Assembly: GCA_006503475.1 (NCBI GenBank)
Contig: RSEH01000215.1
Coordinates: forward strand, 20,039 to 84,038
From: Stentor roeselii
Lineage: Eukaryota > Ciliophora > Heterotrichea > Heterotrichida > Stentoridae
Reading direction: 5' to 3'
DNA length: 64,000 nt
Shown: in pieces, positions 20,132-30,392 of the stretch
Position numbering within the stretch: the first letter of the stretch is position 1
How the letters are laid out: every line of letters begins with the position of its first letter
Position numbers and translations under genes: made by a program
Notes under the pieces: generated by a model
What the model was told of the DNA's origin: nothing
Database searches by the model: none
The model's input: only the letters and a program-made list of their open reading frames with translations

Positions 20132-22573
20132 TCAACAAATACACCTGCAACCCTCCCACCAGTCCGGACACATAAAAGAATACTCTTTCATGTATACTAA
20201 CAATGCTTGGGTTGGACCATCCACTGGGCTCAACTCGAGATTCTTTTCAAGAATTTCTTTAGCACTTTTCCAATCCCCACATAAATACAATTCTAAAGCT
20301 TTTTCAAATTTGGAATTGAAAATTTCGTTTACTCCTTTCTTCATGTTTAAAAATTCGTTTGACTTTTCGAATAGCTCTGCGCTTGTTATTTCACCAGATT
20401 CTAATTTCTTTTTAATATATTTTCTCTTTTTTCTATAAAGTTCTTTATCCCTTCTTGAAATTTTTCCCTGTCCAAAATATCTGGCATCTAAGTCACATGT
20501 AAAAATATTGATATCAGTAGAAATTCCCTTAATTTGAATGATATCGATTTTCCTACAAAACTTTTGAACTTTCTCAGAAAAAACATCGAAAAGGTTACCA
20601 GAGAGCAGCAATGGAACTCCATATAACTTGGTTAGTCCTTCCAGTGAACTTGCCAGGTTGACATGAGGTGAAAGATAAGAAGCATCTACTTTGAAGTAGC
20701 TTCCGATAGCTCCTTCAATAGCCCATCCCAAATGGAGTCCAAATCCCATTTTAACTTCATACCCAGGCATCCTCTGCGTGAGCTTAACAGAATTCCTATA
20801 CTTTAGCATAGCAGGGTCTTTATTAATTTTCGCAATAACCTTAACAAAGCTCAACAAAGCCAAGTCCGGTATATAAAACGCCCTCTTAGCATTCGGACTA
20901 CGAAAAAACAAATCATCACTAAAGTAAAACTCATCATTACTGAATTTCCAAACAATCAAAAACGCGTCTCCAATATTTTTATTAGCAGCTCCGAAATACT
21001 TATCAACAACTCCATGAATAATCTGAGCGATTTCATTAACAAACATCATGACGCCTTCCTGCAGTTCTTCAGTAGTATCAGTAAAATTCCGAATATCACA
21101 AAATCCGAAAATTCCAACAATTTTATTCCCAATCAAAACCGCGTCCATTTCCGTATTTTTTTCAACATTCGACCCGATAATAATGGACCCGGCTTCTCCG
21201 AATCCAAGAGCAAGAAGAACTCCGATTTTCATGATCGTGTTTTCAATGATTTTAGTTTCGTAGTCAGTATTTTGCTCTTTTTTTTTCGAGTTGAAGCAAA
21301 AACAAGACTTTTTCGGGGTGATTTCTTGAAGCTGGTCTTGAATTGTTTTGATTTCCGAGGCTGCCATTGGGTTTTTTGCGATTTTTTTTACCTTTTCAAT
21401 GATTTTTTCTATTGGTTTTATTACGAGGTCCTCAGCGTCTTTGGTGAAGTAAAACGCGCCGAAGGTTAGAACGAGGCAGATGAAGATAGTTCTGAAGACA
21501 TTGAGTAAAGAAGTGAGTTTCGCATCGTATCTGATGTCAAAAATGGCGATAAAGTCATTAAAAGACACATAGTAGATCTCAGTGTATCTAAGATTGTTGT
21601 AGTCTTCACCCTCCTGCCATTCAAAACTACCTGAATCGTTTTTCCACTTCAAAAAAACAAGAGGTCTTTTATCATCTTTATGATATTCAATAAACTTGCC
21701 CTTCACAGCCATCCAGTTATCATTATCATTCAAAAAATTATCCAATTGATACACTCCGAACTCCCAACTGGTAAGAGGACTGAAGTAAAACTCGCTTTCA
21801 AACAAAGGAAGCAGAAAAAGCATGACAAGAACAATTAAAATAACTCTTTTCATTGTAACTTCAGATAATTTTTTTCCAACTTTACTTTCAGTCGTTAAAG
21901 CTTCCAGGTCATCTTGAATAGAATCTTCTGCTTCTTCTTTTTTTAAAGCGATTTGGGCATTTTTGTAAAGTTTAACAAGTCGAATCAACCGTATTAAACG
22001 AATAATTCTCAAAATTCTTGAAGTTCTGGTCCCTGCCCTTGATGCTTTCGCTGCGTTTTGCAATTGTTTACCGCCTGAAGTCGCATTTGAAACTCCGACT
22101 AACTCGCTCCAGATCCACCCGATGTCAGTGACAAGAGACAAGGCAGCGATTAAATCAAGCCAGAAATAAAATGACCACTTATAAGCTTCTTTGTAAATAA
22201 AGGAAAGAATCAACTCAAAACTGAAGAATGCCAAAGAAATCACCACGAGTGAGGAAAAAATATCGTCGGATGACTTGGAAAAACCCAGGGATTTTATATC
22301 GTCTGCGAATAGGGCGAATAGTGTGATGACTGACATCGTGATTGTCACTTTTTTTGATTCTAGAAACTCTTCCATTCTTTTTGATGCTCTTTGAAATGGA
22401 GTCTCTTGCTTTTTGTCTACTTCAAGCTGGATTGAAGTTACTTGATTTAAGGAGTTTGAGATAAAAGAACCTTCTTCATTTAGTACTTTTTCTGGGTAGA
22501 TCCTTATCTGGGAGCTGCTTCTTTGGGTGATGTTATTTGAAGGACAGATATATTTTTTTGATGAGTTTTTCAT
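20132..22573 (-). CDS. Class III nucleotidyl cyclase with voltage-sensor-like membrane domain
   Basis: 813 aa. Four hydrophobic segments (about residues 77-204) end in an S4-like helix with repeated Arg spacing (RILRIIRLIRLIRLVKLYK, about 186-204). A TM helix (242-258), about 100 extracellular residues and another TM (358-376) precede a class III cyclase domain (about 450-700). Metal-binding Asp are present in FGFCDIRNFTD (D493) and NIGDAF (D536). The transition-state Asn is present in HVNLASSLEG (N639), but the Arg expected four residues later is Ser (S643). Alveolate adenylyl cyclases with channel-like membrane domains have a similar plan. The product, cAMP or cGMP, is not decided here, and the lost Arg raises doubt about full activity. 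A phosphodiesterase gene lies at 45001-47058. Confidence 0.88.
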   Translation of the reverse strand: MKNSSKKYICPSNNITQRSSSQIRIYPEKVLNEEGSFISNSLNQVTSIQLEVDKKQETPFQRASKRMEEFLESKKVTITMSVITLFALFADDIKSLGFSKSSDDIFSSLVVISLAFFSFELILSFIYKEAYKWSFYFWLDLIAALSLVTDIGWIWSELVGVSNATSGGKQLQNAAKASRAGTRTSRILRIIRLIRLIRLVKLYKNAQIALKKEEAEDSIQDDLEALTTESKVGKKLSEVTMKRVILIVLVMLFLLPLFESEFYFSPLTSWEFGVYQLDNFLNDNDNWMAVKGKFIEYHKDDKRPLVFLKWKNDSGSFEWQEGEDYNNLRYTEIYYVSFNDFIAIFDIRYDAKLTSLLNVFRTIFICLVLTFGAFYFTKDAEDLVIKPIEKIIEKVKKIAKNPMAASEIKTIQDQLQEITPKKSCFCFNSKKKEQNTDYETKIIENTIMKIGVLLALGFGEAGSIIIGSNVEKNTEMDAVLIGNKIVGIFGFCDIRNFTDTTEELQEGVMMFVNEIAQIIHGVVDKYFGAANKNIGDAFLIVWKFSNDEFYFSDDLFFRSPNAKRAFYIPDLALLSFVKVIAKINKDPAMLKYRNSVKLTQRMPGYEVKMGFGLHLGWAIEGAIGSYFKVDASYLSPHVNLASSLEGLTKLYGVPLLLSGNLFDVFSEKVQKFCRKIDIIQIKGISTDINIFTCDLDARYFGQGKISRRDKELYRKKRKYIKKKLESGEITSAELFEKSNEFLNMKKGVNEIFNSKFEKALELYLCGDWKSAKEILEKNLELSPVDGPTQALLVYMKEYSFMCPDWWEGCRCIC

Positions 22574-22697
22574 TTATTTCAAGTTTTACTTGTTGTGTGC
22601 TGATATTTTGCAGTTTTTGATGAAATTAAGGAGGATGATAATGATTTAGCTGAGAAGGTTAAAGTAATTAATTTTTATTCTATGATTTTTTAGTTTT

Positions 22698-23285
22698 TTA
22701 CTTTAAAAATATTATTAGAATTATACTGCAAGAAAATATCGATGAAAACCATGATAAAGGACTCGCTAGGAACACTTCTCGCAGATACAAAAAAGGATTA
22801 AAGGGTGGTGATGTTCTTAATGGAAACCGATCAAATTGCATGAAACTTTTTTCATTTATTATGCAATTGAGAGAATTTTGATCTACTTCGATGTTCAGAT
22901 GATAAAAAAAACATTCTTTTACAAAGAGGAGACTGGGGTAAGTAGAGACTTGAAGCTTTGAAGGGACTATTCTTTCGAAGGTGATATCAATTATTCCGAA
23001 TTTCATTGATTTGTTAATCTCTTTGCAGGAAACTGTGAAATTTATCCAAGTTTCGTAAAGGATCCATGAATCTGCCTGGATTGATTCATATATGAAGATT
23101 AACCATGTGTCATTTGAAGTCATAAGTAGATTTTTGTAGTTTGCTGAATTTATATCAGTTGAAATCAAGTCTGCAGGTACTAGTGTTCTTCTTTTTTGTT
23201 TGGATTTTGTTTTGATGGAAGGATTTGAGTCATTTCCACTAGCTGAGAGTAAAATAATCAAGAGAAAAAGTGGAATTTTTTTCAT
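22698..23285 (-). CDS. Membrane-anchored thioredoxin-fold protein without active-site cysteines
   Basis: 195 aa. The N-terminus has a signal peptide (MKKIPLFLLIILLSASG). A thioredoxin-like segment follows (about residues 55-130): TWLIFIYESIQADSW stands where WCxxC would be, then KFGIIDIT and STYPSLLFVK with the cis-Pro. The C-terminus ends in a hydrophobic anchor (about 176-194). The layout matches a type I ER/secretory membrane TMX- or PDI-like protein, but the CxxC pair is absent, so an oxidoreductase role is unlikely; a chaperone or retention role is possible. Expression as a separate gene is inferred. Confidence 0.6.
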   Translation of the reverse strand: MKKIPLFLLIILLSASGNDSNPSIKTKSKQKRRTLVPADLISTDINSANYKNLLMTSNDTWLIFIYESIQADSWILYETWINFTVSCKEINKSMKFGIIDITFERIVPSKLQVSTYPSLLFVKECFFYHLNIEVDQNSLNCIINEKSFMQFDRFPLRTSPPFNPFLYLREVFLASPLSWFSSIFSCSIILIIFLK

Positions 23286-23398
23286 ATTTTTTAATCTAGT
23301 TTATTAACCATTTTAAGATTCCGGAGATTAAAGTCAGTTTCACTTTCAAGTTAATCTGCCTAATTTATGTGTGTTTATTAAAAATAAAGCTATAATAA

Positions 23399-23749
23399 AT
23401 GCTTAAAAGAAGAAATTTACATGTTTCTATTATTTGTCAAAATGAAAAAACTCATCAAAAACAAAACTTTCCTATTTTCCAGTCACAGAATTCATCAATA
23501 TTGCGAATCGATCGAAATAATGATCATAAATCTCAGCAAACTGAAGAAATTAACCATTTCGTATTAAAAACGCCTAACGTAGTACAATTTGGGAGTAAGC
23601 TAATATTGAAAAGCACTGCAGAATCGCAAAGACTACCTAAAATACAGAGAAAAGGTCCCTTCTTTTTGAGAAGAAGAATCAGCAGCATTGTTAAAAGAAC
23701 AGATGATGATAAGATTTCGAGAGTTGTAATGAGAAACTACCAGATTTAG
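23399..23749 (+). CDS. Small basic protein, function unknown
   Basis: 116 aa with no recognisable domain, rich in Lys, Arg, Gln and Ser. The strongest support is the start context TATAATAAATG, which matches other starts in the window, and isolation between two minus-strand genes. No signal peptide or TM segment. A chance open frame cannot be excluded. Confidence 0.45.
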   Translation: MLKRRNLHVSIICQNEKTHQKQNFPIFQSQNSSILRIDRNNDHKSQQTEEINHFVLKTPNVVQFGSKLILKSTAESQRLPKIQRKGPFFLRRRISSIVKRTDDDKISRVVMRNYQI

Positions 23750-23974
23750 TTTGAGAGTTAATAATTTTCCACATCTTTAGATTTTGGAATAATAATGAGA
23801 ATATCAGTTTGAAAGAAGAAAGTATAAAAACAGAAAGGGAATAACAGTAATCATTCTTCATCCTACCTTATCCCATAAAAACCCTCCTACAATCCCACTA
23901 TTAAAATCTTCCAATCCATCCTTAACTAAAACCCAACTCCTGTACCCAAACGATGCAAAACTAAAGTATCTAAT

Positions 23975-26308
23975 CTACCTAATCGCGAAACTAGCCCTCT
24001 TCCCTTCAATCAAGCAAAAGAATTCCTCAGCATCCTTATTACTCAAATTCTGAAAAACTCCCTGAAGAGCCTCCTGAACCTGCTCACAATTTATAACCTC
24101 ACAAATGACAAGTCGATTTTTGACCCAATACCTAAAATGTGCAAGACAATTCAAATTTCCAATTCGAAACACATTCAAAACAGCATCAACCACAACATTA
24201 TTCTGAACAACTGCAATTAAAGCAGCAACAACACTACAAAGATGAAAAGGAAGAAGAAGTAAACTTTGGACATGATTGGCTTGAATATCTTTTCTGTGTA
24301 TTTGAAAGTAATCCAGGAGTCCTGACCAGTTTTCCGAGAAATAGTCTTCAGAGCAAAAATCGATCAAGTTCTTCAAGTGACTCGGTCTGACCTCAGCACA
24401 TAAAAGTCTCCACAAGCATTTTTTTTCCATTGATGGAAGCTTCGAAGCTGAATTTAAAACCTCAGTCAAAAAAGGAGTCATCAACTTGTAAGCCTTTGAA
24501 TGAAGATTCAGTTCAGTTTGAAACAAAACTTCATGATTCGCGGTTGACAAGAAATAAAAAAACACTCCAATAGTCATCTTCTGCTTTACAAGCAAATGAG
24601 GAAAAATCCAGTTCAAGGTGTCTAAAGACACTTCATCTACACAAGTCCTTAAGTCCTTTTCCAAGTTTCCATCAATTCGAAAGTAAAGATTATTTTTCAA
24701 CTGCAAAGAATAAATCAAAGCACGAACTCCAAGAAGCCCTTCGACTCCAGCAGCGATTTTCAAGAACTCAAAAAATTTTTCATCATTTTCAGCCTTTGCA
24801 AACATTTGATAAATGACTGAATTTTTTGCAATTTCCATTAAAACTGGAGGAGACAACTCATGAGGAAGAGATCTTAAAACATGAAAAACAAGTTCTTTGC
24901 TCACCGGATTTTTCATTAAAATTTGTTCGAATTTATCGAAACTTGGCTCGTTCGTGAACTCGTTTCCAGCTTCTCCAAACAACTCATAAGGCCTGGGAGT
25001 CGCTGGGGGAGTTTCTTCATCGTGAGAAGACTCACTGTTACAGGAGGAATCAAGAAGCTCTAACAGTTTGGCTTTGATGGACGTGTCGATTTTTTCATCA
25101 TTTGCGAAAGCGTCAAGTGACGGTATCAAGCGGTTGAAATAAGCGACATTGAAACATTCTCTCAAAGATCTCATTATTCCAGCCACTGATCTTTTATCAT
25201 AAATTTCCGCAGAGGTCATTAAAAACTCTAAAATTTCCTCAGTTAAAACTGGAGTTTTCGACAAGGAATGCTTTAAAATCGACATAAGAGGCTCGATAGT
25301 GAGGACTAGATCAGCTTGATTAAAAAAAAGAGCATCGTAGATCAAGGCTTGTTTAGAACTAGCCTGAATTTGATGGTCATTGCTGATACCAAGAAGCCAA
25401 GTAATGATTTGCCACCTGGGTGTTGTTTCTTTATTTGCAGGAAAATTGACGATGAATCTGATGATATCAGGAATGAGATGCTCGCCGTATTCATCTACAA
25501 TCCACTTGAGGTACCTCATATAATTCATTCCAGAAGAATTTTCAATCACGAAAACAACTCTTGACTCAAGGCCCGGCGTCAGAAGCACTGAATGGTACTT
25601 AAACTGTGTGGGAAGACAAAGTAAAGACCAGTACAAATATGACCCATCTCTTGACTGACTGTTTAAATCATTCCAAATCGGCTCAACAAAACTTGCTTCA
25701 GGGAAACAAGGAAGAAGTCTGATCAGATCTCGACCGACCATCAAGCAACTTTCACGTTTTTGTCTCCAAAGTGCTTGAATTAAAAAAGAATAATCAGCAA
25801 CTAAAGGACTAGCTTCTGCCAAAGCCAAAGCAGCAGACCGAAGTAGTTTATAAAAAATGAGACTGATGAATTGACTGTTAAAAACCCAGTCCAACTCTGA
25901 CCTTAACTCACTGGTCAAGTCAAAAGTTCTTAAAAAAGGGACAAAAAGTTCAGGAAAGCCAGGACAGTTAGATTTCATGAATTTTGTAAAAAGTGATACT
26001 GCAGGTTGACGTGATTTTAAAGTTGGAGCCAAACTCGCAAATGACGTGCAGGCCAAGATCAGCAAGTCTTGGCTTCCGATGAAGAGAAATTTGAACCAGT
26101 CATATCCAGATAAAGAACCGTAGACTAGTCCTTTTGCGAGTTTTTCCAAGTCTCCTGCTTGGATGTAAATGTTTAGGACTGAAAGTACTTCAGTGTCATT
26201 CAGCCCTGGCCTGATCCTTGCTTGGAGTTGGCTGAAACAATTAAACATGTCTTGAATGTTCGGGTCTGGGACATCGATGCTGGTTTTATCTTGAAAGTTT
26301 AGGCTCAT
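23975..26308 (-). CDS. INTS3: Integrator complex subunit 3 (INTS3) homologue
   Basis: 777 aa of alpha-helical repeats. Several INTS3 landmarks line up in order: ESCLMVGRDLIRLLP (animal ECLMIGRDLVRLL), an LTP segment followed by Arg/Tyr-rich YLKW, LIPDIIRFI, PRWQIITWLLG (PRWAIIGWLL), ALIYDALFF (ALFYDWLFF) and LTIEPLMSILKHSL (MNIEPAILVMHHSM). INTS3 belongs to Integrator, which terminates snRNA and promoter-proximal Pol II transcription, and to the SOSS single-strand DNA damage complex. The protein is shorter than animal INTS3 (about 1040 aa). An acidic Ser-rich linker (about residues 425-440) separates two halves. Identification rests on remembered family motifs. Confidence 0.85.
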   Translation of the reverse strand: MSLNFQDKTSIDVPDPNIQDMFNCFSQLQARIRPGLNDTEVLSVLNIYIQAGDLEKLAKGLVYGSLSGYDWFKFLFIGSQDLLILACTSFASLAPTLKSRQPAVSLFTKFMKSNCPGFPELFVPFLRTFDLTSELRSELDWVFNSQFISLIFYKLLRSAALALAEASPLVADYSFLIQALWRQKRESCLMVGRDLIRLLPCFPEASFVEPIWNDLNSQSRDGSYLYWSLLCLPTQFKYHSVLLTPGLESRVVFVIENSSGMNYMRYLKWIVDEYGEHLIPDIIRFIVNFPANKETTPRWQIITWLLGISNDHQIQASSKQALIYDALFFNQADLVLTIEPLMSILKHSLSKTPVLTEEILEFLMTSAEIYDKRSVAGIMRSLRECFNVAYFNRLIPSLDAFANDEKIDTSIKAKLLELLDSSCNSESSHDEETPPATPRPYELFGEAGNEFTNEPSFDKFEQILMKNPVSKELVFHVLRSLPHELSPPVLMEIAKNSVIYQMFAKAENDEKFFEFLKIAAGVEGLLGVRALIYSLQLKNNLYFRIDGNLEKDLRTCVDEVSLDTLNWIFPHLLVKQKMTIGVFFYFLSTANHEVLFQTELNLHSKAYKLMTPFLTEVLNSASKLPSMEKKCLWRLLCAEVRPSHLKNLIDFCSEDYFSENWSGLLDYFQIHRKDIQANHVQSLLLLPFHLCSVVAALIAVVQNNVVVDAVLNVFRIGNLNCLAHFRYWVKNRLVICEVINCEQVQEALQGVFQNLSNKDAEEFFCLIEGKRASFAIR

Positions 26309-26409
26309 ATTTATTTAGAGTTTACTATTTTTACATTTAAAACAGGATTTATAAAAACTTGGGTCTTTTGTTCTTGATTGATTCAGTCGAATTTGAGTTG
26401 TTAAGCATG

Positions 26410-27609
26410 CTAGTTATTATTCTTAGTATAAACAGTCTTTACATATACTCCTGAGTGAGAGAGTTTTTCTTGGTCTTTGTTTATAAAACTGCCTGGAAGT
26501 TCATATAAAATATAATATTGGCTTGGAATTTCACTGTTTGGAGCTTCGGTATCTGCTATTTCACCATCTTCTATTGTACCTGATACTGATGATATCAATG
26601 ATCGAGCATCATCACTCTCGTCTTCTTCGGATTTTGGATAGGGTTTCAGGGGACCGAGAGGAATTGTTGTTTTTCTCCTCTTCCAGTAGTCTCTGAATAT
26701 TATTTCTGCACTTTGTTCTGGGTTACGAAAAATAGATGAATGAGGGTGTAAATCAGCTTTCCCTTGCAATCTTTTCCCCCTGAACAACTTAATAACTTTC
26801 TGTGCATCACTGATACTCTTAACAACAACAACAGTACACATTTCAAAATTAACCTCTCTGGGCAATTCAATCCTAACATCAACTCCTAAAAACCATTCCT
26901 CAATCTCACGACAAGTAGTCTCGCCCTTAATCCCCCTTAAAACAACAGCAGTCCATTCAAAGTTCGGATCAAAAACTCTATAATAAAACCACCTAACATT
27001 CATAATAGTCTGTGATCCCGGAATTCTCATCAACTTAGAAGCAAGTCTTCCTCTTTTCTCATACCTTGCAAGTTTGCTATACATATTCGAAGCTGTTTAA
27101 ACTTTACCTTCCTCCAAAGTCTGAAAAAAAACAATTCCACACAAAATCAAATAAGCATCTGAAGAAAAATTAACAGCGTTGACCTTAATCACTCCTGACC
27201 CTATTCGCATTAGAACGTCTTTTAAAGTGTTTAAAGATATTCGCTTGTCAAGGTTCGAAATGATCAAAGCTGGAGGGTGACAGCGATGATGAGTCGGCTG
27301 GTCCTGTCTGGGATTTACTGTTATTGTTGTGTGCTGACTGTCTAGAATTGTGTCGGATACTTGCCGGAGCGATGGAAATGAAGACTCTAGGTCTGAACCT
27401 TCTTCACTACTTCCTGCGTCTATCAAGGGAGAGGCAAGAGGACCGAATGATGCCAAACGATGACTGATCGGCTTCCAAGACGCGTTCGGAGTGTGCATTA
27501 ATGATGGCCTGCTGGAAGATGCTGATACTTTTTCGGTAAAAGCTTTGACGTCTAGCTGAGAAAATGAAGTTTTTGCACTGTTTAGTAGCTTGGAGATGTC
27601 TGGTTCCAT
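26410..27609 (-). CDS. RRM-like RNA-binding protein
   Basis: About 394 aa after splicing a 15-nt intron at 27093-27107. The N-terminus is Ser/Pro-rich and disordered. Two segments with RRM-like beta-alpha layout follow: ALIISNLDKRISLNTLKDVL, ending FFQTLEEASNMYSKL across the splice junction, and AVVLRGIKGETTCREIEEWF with CTVVVVKSISDAQKVIKLF. The aromatic RNP1 residues are poorly conserved, so RNA binding is inferred. The tail is acidic. An in-frame non-ATG extension to 27633 exists; the ATG at 27609 (MEPDISKLL) is preferred. It is divergent from catalase across a C-poor 165-nt spacer. Confidence 0.7.
27093..27107 (-). other. 15-nt spliceosomal intron
   Basis: Minus strand GTAAAGTTTAAACAG, phase 1, with TAA in frame. 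Splicing converts GAG GAA G + CT TCG AAT ATG into EEASNM and joins the two halves of the RRM-like protein. Confidence 0.9.
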
Positions 27610-27774
27610 TAAAGTGAATATTAAAGTTGACAAATGGTTTTAAGTTGAAAGTTGAATAAAATTGATGTATTTGGAATTAAATATTGGGGTATGAGATTTG
27701 GGGAAAACTTGTGAATAGCTTTTAAATTTAGGGGAATTAGTTGAACTTTTAGATGGTCTTATTTTGGTATATAA
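27610..27774. promoter_or_regulatory. Divergent RRM-like/catalase promoter region
   Basis: 165 nt, strikingly C-poor on the plus strand (the signature of a minus-strand 5' flank), ending GGTATATAAATG at the catalase start. No ORF. Confidence 0.5.
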
Positions 27775-29247
27775 ATGGCGGATAAAGCTCGTGTTCTTAC
27801 GACAAGCTGGGGCAAACCTGTTGATAGCAACCAAAATTCACTCACTGCTGGTCCCAGAGGCCCTGTTCTGTTAACTGATACTCACCTTCTGGATAAGCTT
27901 GCACACTTTGATCGGGAAAGAATACCTGAAAGAGTCGTCCATGCCAAAGGGGCTGCAGCTCATGGTTACTTCGAAGTGACTAATGACGTCACCAAATACT
28001 GCCGAGCGAAATTCCTAGAAAAAGTAGGAAAGCGTACTCCAGTCTTCACCCGTTTCTCAACAGTGGGTGGCGAGCGTGGTTCAGCTGACACTGAGCGAGA
28101 TCCAAGAGGCTTCGCAGTAAAATTCTACACTGAAGAAGGAAACTGGGACATGGTTGGTAACAACACGCCGATCTTCTTCATCCGAGACCCTTTGAAGTTC
28201 CCAGACCTGATCCACACTCAAAAGCGTGACCCAGGGACTAACTTGAAATGTCCGAACATGTTTTGGGACTTTTTCAGTTTAAGTCCTGAGTCGACTCATC
28301 AGGTGACTTACTTATTCGGGAACAGAGGAACCCCTGACGGGTACAGAAAGATGAACGGATATGGTTCTCATACTTATAAGTGGGTCAATGCGCAGGGAGA
28401 AGACTTCTTTGTTAAGTTCCACTTCAAGACTGAAGAAGGGGTAAAAAATTTTAAAGCTGCTGAAGCTGCTAAACTTGCTGGGGAAGACCCTGACTATGCC
28501 ACTAGAGACTTGTTTAATCATATTGCCTCTGGAAAAGAAGCGGCTTGGAAGTTTTATGTTCAGGTTATTCCTGCTGCTCAGGGAGAAAGTTATAAGTGGG
28601 ATATTTATGATGTTACTAAAGTCTGGCCTCATAGTGATTATCCTCTTATTGAGGTGGGAAGAATGGTACTTAATAGGAATCCGAGCAATTATTTCGCGGA
28701 AACTGAACAGGTCGCGTTTTGTCCTGCTATTATGGTACCTGGAATTGAACCATCTAATGATAAAATGCTGCAGGGAAGGATCTTTTCTTATACTGATACT
28801 CATCGACATCGACTTGGACCTAATTTCATGAAAATTCCGGTTAATTGCCCGTATATGGCACGAGTTGCGAACTATCAGAGAGATGGTCCAATGACAGTTG
28901 ACGGAAACTCAGGAAACGAGGCTCATTACGAACCAAATTCAGTTGCAGGAACTCCTAAAGAACTTCCCTCAGCAGCTCAAAAACCCTTCGCAGTGACAGG
29001 TAATGCTGGAAGATACTCCTACACCCACGAGAACTCCGACTTCGCACAGCCAGGCGCCATGTTCAGAAGAGTCTTCGACGACGAGAACAAGAGAGACATC
29101 ATCAACAACATTGTAGGCCACATGAAAAATGTGAGCAGAAAGGAAATTCAAGAAAGACAAGTGCTCAACTTTTACAGAGCTGACCCTGAATACGGAACAA
29201 AGGTGGCTCAAGGAGTTGGAGTTGCTGTTCATACAGCTAAGCTTTAG
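27775..29247 (+). CDS. CAT: Peroxisomal haem catalase
   Basis: 490 aa, a small-subunit catalase of standard length. The catalytic His is in [15 protein letters not shown] (about H56), the distal-side Asn in [13 protein letters not shown], and the proximal haem-ligand Tyr in [16 protein letters not shown]. The C-terminus is AKL, a PTS1 peroxisomal import signal, so the enzyme should break down H2O2 in peroxisomes. No intron is needed. The start lies in GGTATATAAATG. Codon choice changes in blocks: C-ending codons dominate about 27990-28270 and 28870-29240, T-ending codons about 28300-28860. Confidence 0.97.
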   Translation: MADKARVLTTSWGKPVDSNQNSLTAGPRGPVLLTDTHLLDKLAHFDRERIPERVVHAKGAAAHGYFEVTNDVTKYCRAKFLEKVGKRTPVFTRFSTVGGERGSADTERDPRGFAVKFYTEEGNWDMVGNNTPIFFIRDPLKFPDLIHTQKRDPGTNLKCPNMFWDFFSLSPESTHQVTYLFGNRGTPDGYRKMNGYGSHTYKWVNAQGEDFFVKFHFKTEEGVKNFKAAEAAKLAGEDPDYATRDLFNHIASGKEAAWKFYVQVIPAAQGESYKWDIYDVTKVWPHSDYPLIEVGRMVLNRNPSNYFAETEQVAFCPAIMVPGIEPSNDKMLQGRIFSYTDTHRHRLGPNFMKIPVNCPYMARVANYQRDGPMTVDGNSGNEAHYEPNSVAGTPKELPSAAQKPFAVTGNAGRYSYTHENSDFAQPGAMFRRVFDDENKRDIINNIVGHMKNVSRKEIQERQVLNFYRADPEYGTKVAQGVGVAVHTAKL

Positions 29248-29460
29248 TTAGTAATAGTTTGAGCTGATTTGATTCATCACTGAAAATTTTTCAAAAGTTT
29301 CTTTTATTTGAAGATAATTCAAAATAAGAGTTTTTTTCGTTCTTGTAAAATTCAATAAACCATCATTTATACTTTCAGGAAATCTTCAGACCAATGACAG
29401 GAATAAATATCTTGAATTAAATTTACTTTAGAATACTTTCCATATCTAAATAATAACTCA

Positions 29461-30000
29461 ATGGAATTCAAAAGCCAAATTTCATGGGGTACCCGAGGAA
29501 GGTCCACCGAATTCAAAGCAAATCTGGACTACGCCTTGAAAAGACAAGTAAGGCCATCGAGAGCTACTCCGTCAATACCAACTCAACACAGCCGCTTGTC
29601 AATCGAGCTGAACACATCGAAAGAGTCAAGAGGAACCATGAACACCCACTCAGGGGCTTTTTCACATTATAACAACCTTCAAAAGTTTAGAAATTTTTCG
29701 GGTTTAAGCGAATTTAAAAAGCCTTCAGGGGCTTTTTCCCCTGGACTCACTTCGAAGAACAGGCCTGGCTTCGAGTCCAAAGAAGACTTTTTTGGGTTTG
29801 AAGAAAAGAGGTTTTCGGAGAGGAAGGAAAAGTTTAGGGCATCAAGTTTAAAGAATTATTTGGATGAGGTTATTTCGATTGGAACTTTAAGCAAAGCGAT
29901 GGGGATTGTTAAGAAAGGAGGACTTTTTCAGGAAAATTATTTTTATTCGAGAAGGTTGAAAGAATTTTGCTTGTTGATTCTTAATAATATTGATGGATAG
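29461..30000 (+). CDS. Hypothetical basic protein
   Basis: 179 aa, not recognised. Basic and Ser-rich N-terminal half; two similar short motifs, HSGAFSHYN and PSGAFSPGL; a charged middle (FEEKRFSERKEKF) and a helical C-terminus. No membrane segment or signal peptide. Convergent-side neighbour PPP2R3C lies beyond a 390-nt spacer with a tandem repeat. Coding potential is supported by length and codon pattern only. Confidence 0.55.
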   Translation: MEFKSQISWGTRGRSTEFKANLDYALKRQVRPSRATPSIPTQHSRLSIELNTSKESRGTMNTHSGAFSHYNNLQKFRNFSGLSEFKKPSGAFSPGLTSKNRPGFESKEDFFGFEEKRFSERKEKFRASSLKNYLDEVISIGTLSKAMGIVKKGGLFQENYFYSRRLKEFCLLILNNIDG

Positions 30001-30136
30001 ATTTTCGTTTTATTCAGATTTAGTGATTGGAAAGTTGAGGATTTTTAAATGAGGTTTATTGAAGATAAAGGAGTGATAGTAAAGACGATTATTAAGTATA
30101 AATAACAATTTCTATAAATTATTTTGATGACTTAAA

Positions 30137-30347
30137 GACTGAAGATTTTTAATTAAGATAAATTAACTGAAGTCTTAACATAAAGACTCATTAATTCTAC
30201 TCAACAAGACTGAAGATTTTTCATTAAAATAATCACTTGAAGTGTTGACATAAAGACTCATTAATTCTACTAAAAAAGACTGAAGATTTTTCCATTAAAT
30301 AATCACCTAAGTGTTAACATAAAGACTCATGAATTCTATTCATCAAG
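30137..30347. repeat. Tandem repeat, three copies of about 70 bp
   Basis: Three imperfect units begin at 30137, 30208 and 30278, each opening GACTGAAGATTTTT and containing TAACATAAAGACTCAT or a close variant, with unit lengths of 71, 70 and 70 bp. Partial copies flank the array (TTAAAGACTGAAG-like before it, CTGAAGTCTTTACA near 30379). It occupies the 3' space between two convergent genes. No coding frame runs through it. Within 30001-30392 nothing else is seen. Confidence 0.85.
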
Positions 30348-30392
30348 GCACTTAAACTAAATCACCTAAACTGAAGTCTTTACACTATCCTA

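Noticed and set aside
28312-28809. 165-codon antisense frame inside catalase
   Set aside because: The sense strand carries conserved catalase sequence; the antisense translation has no family signature.
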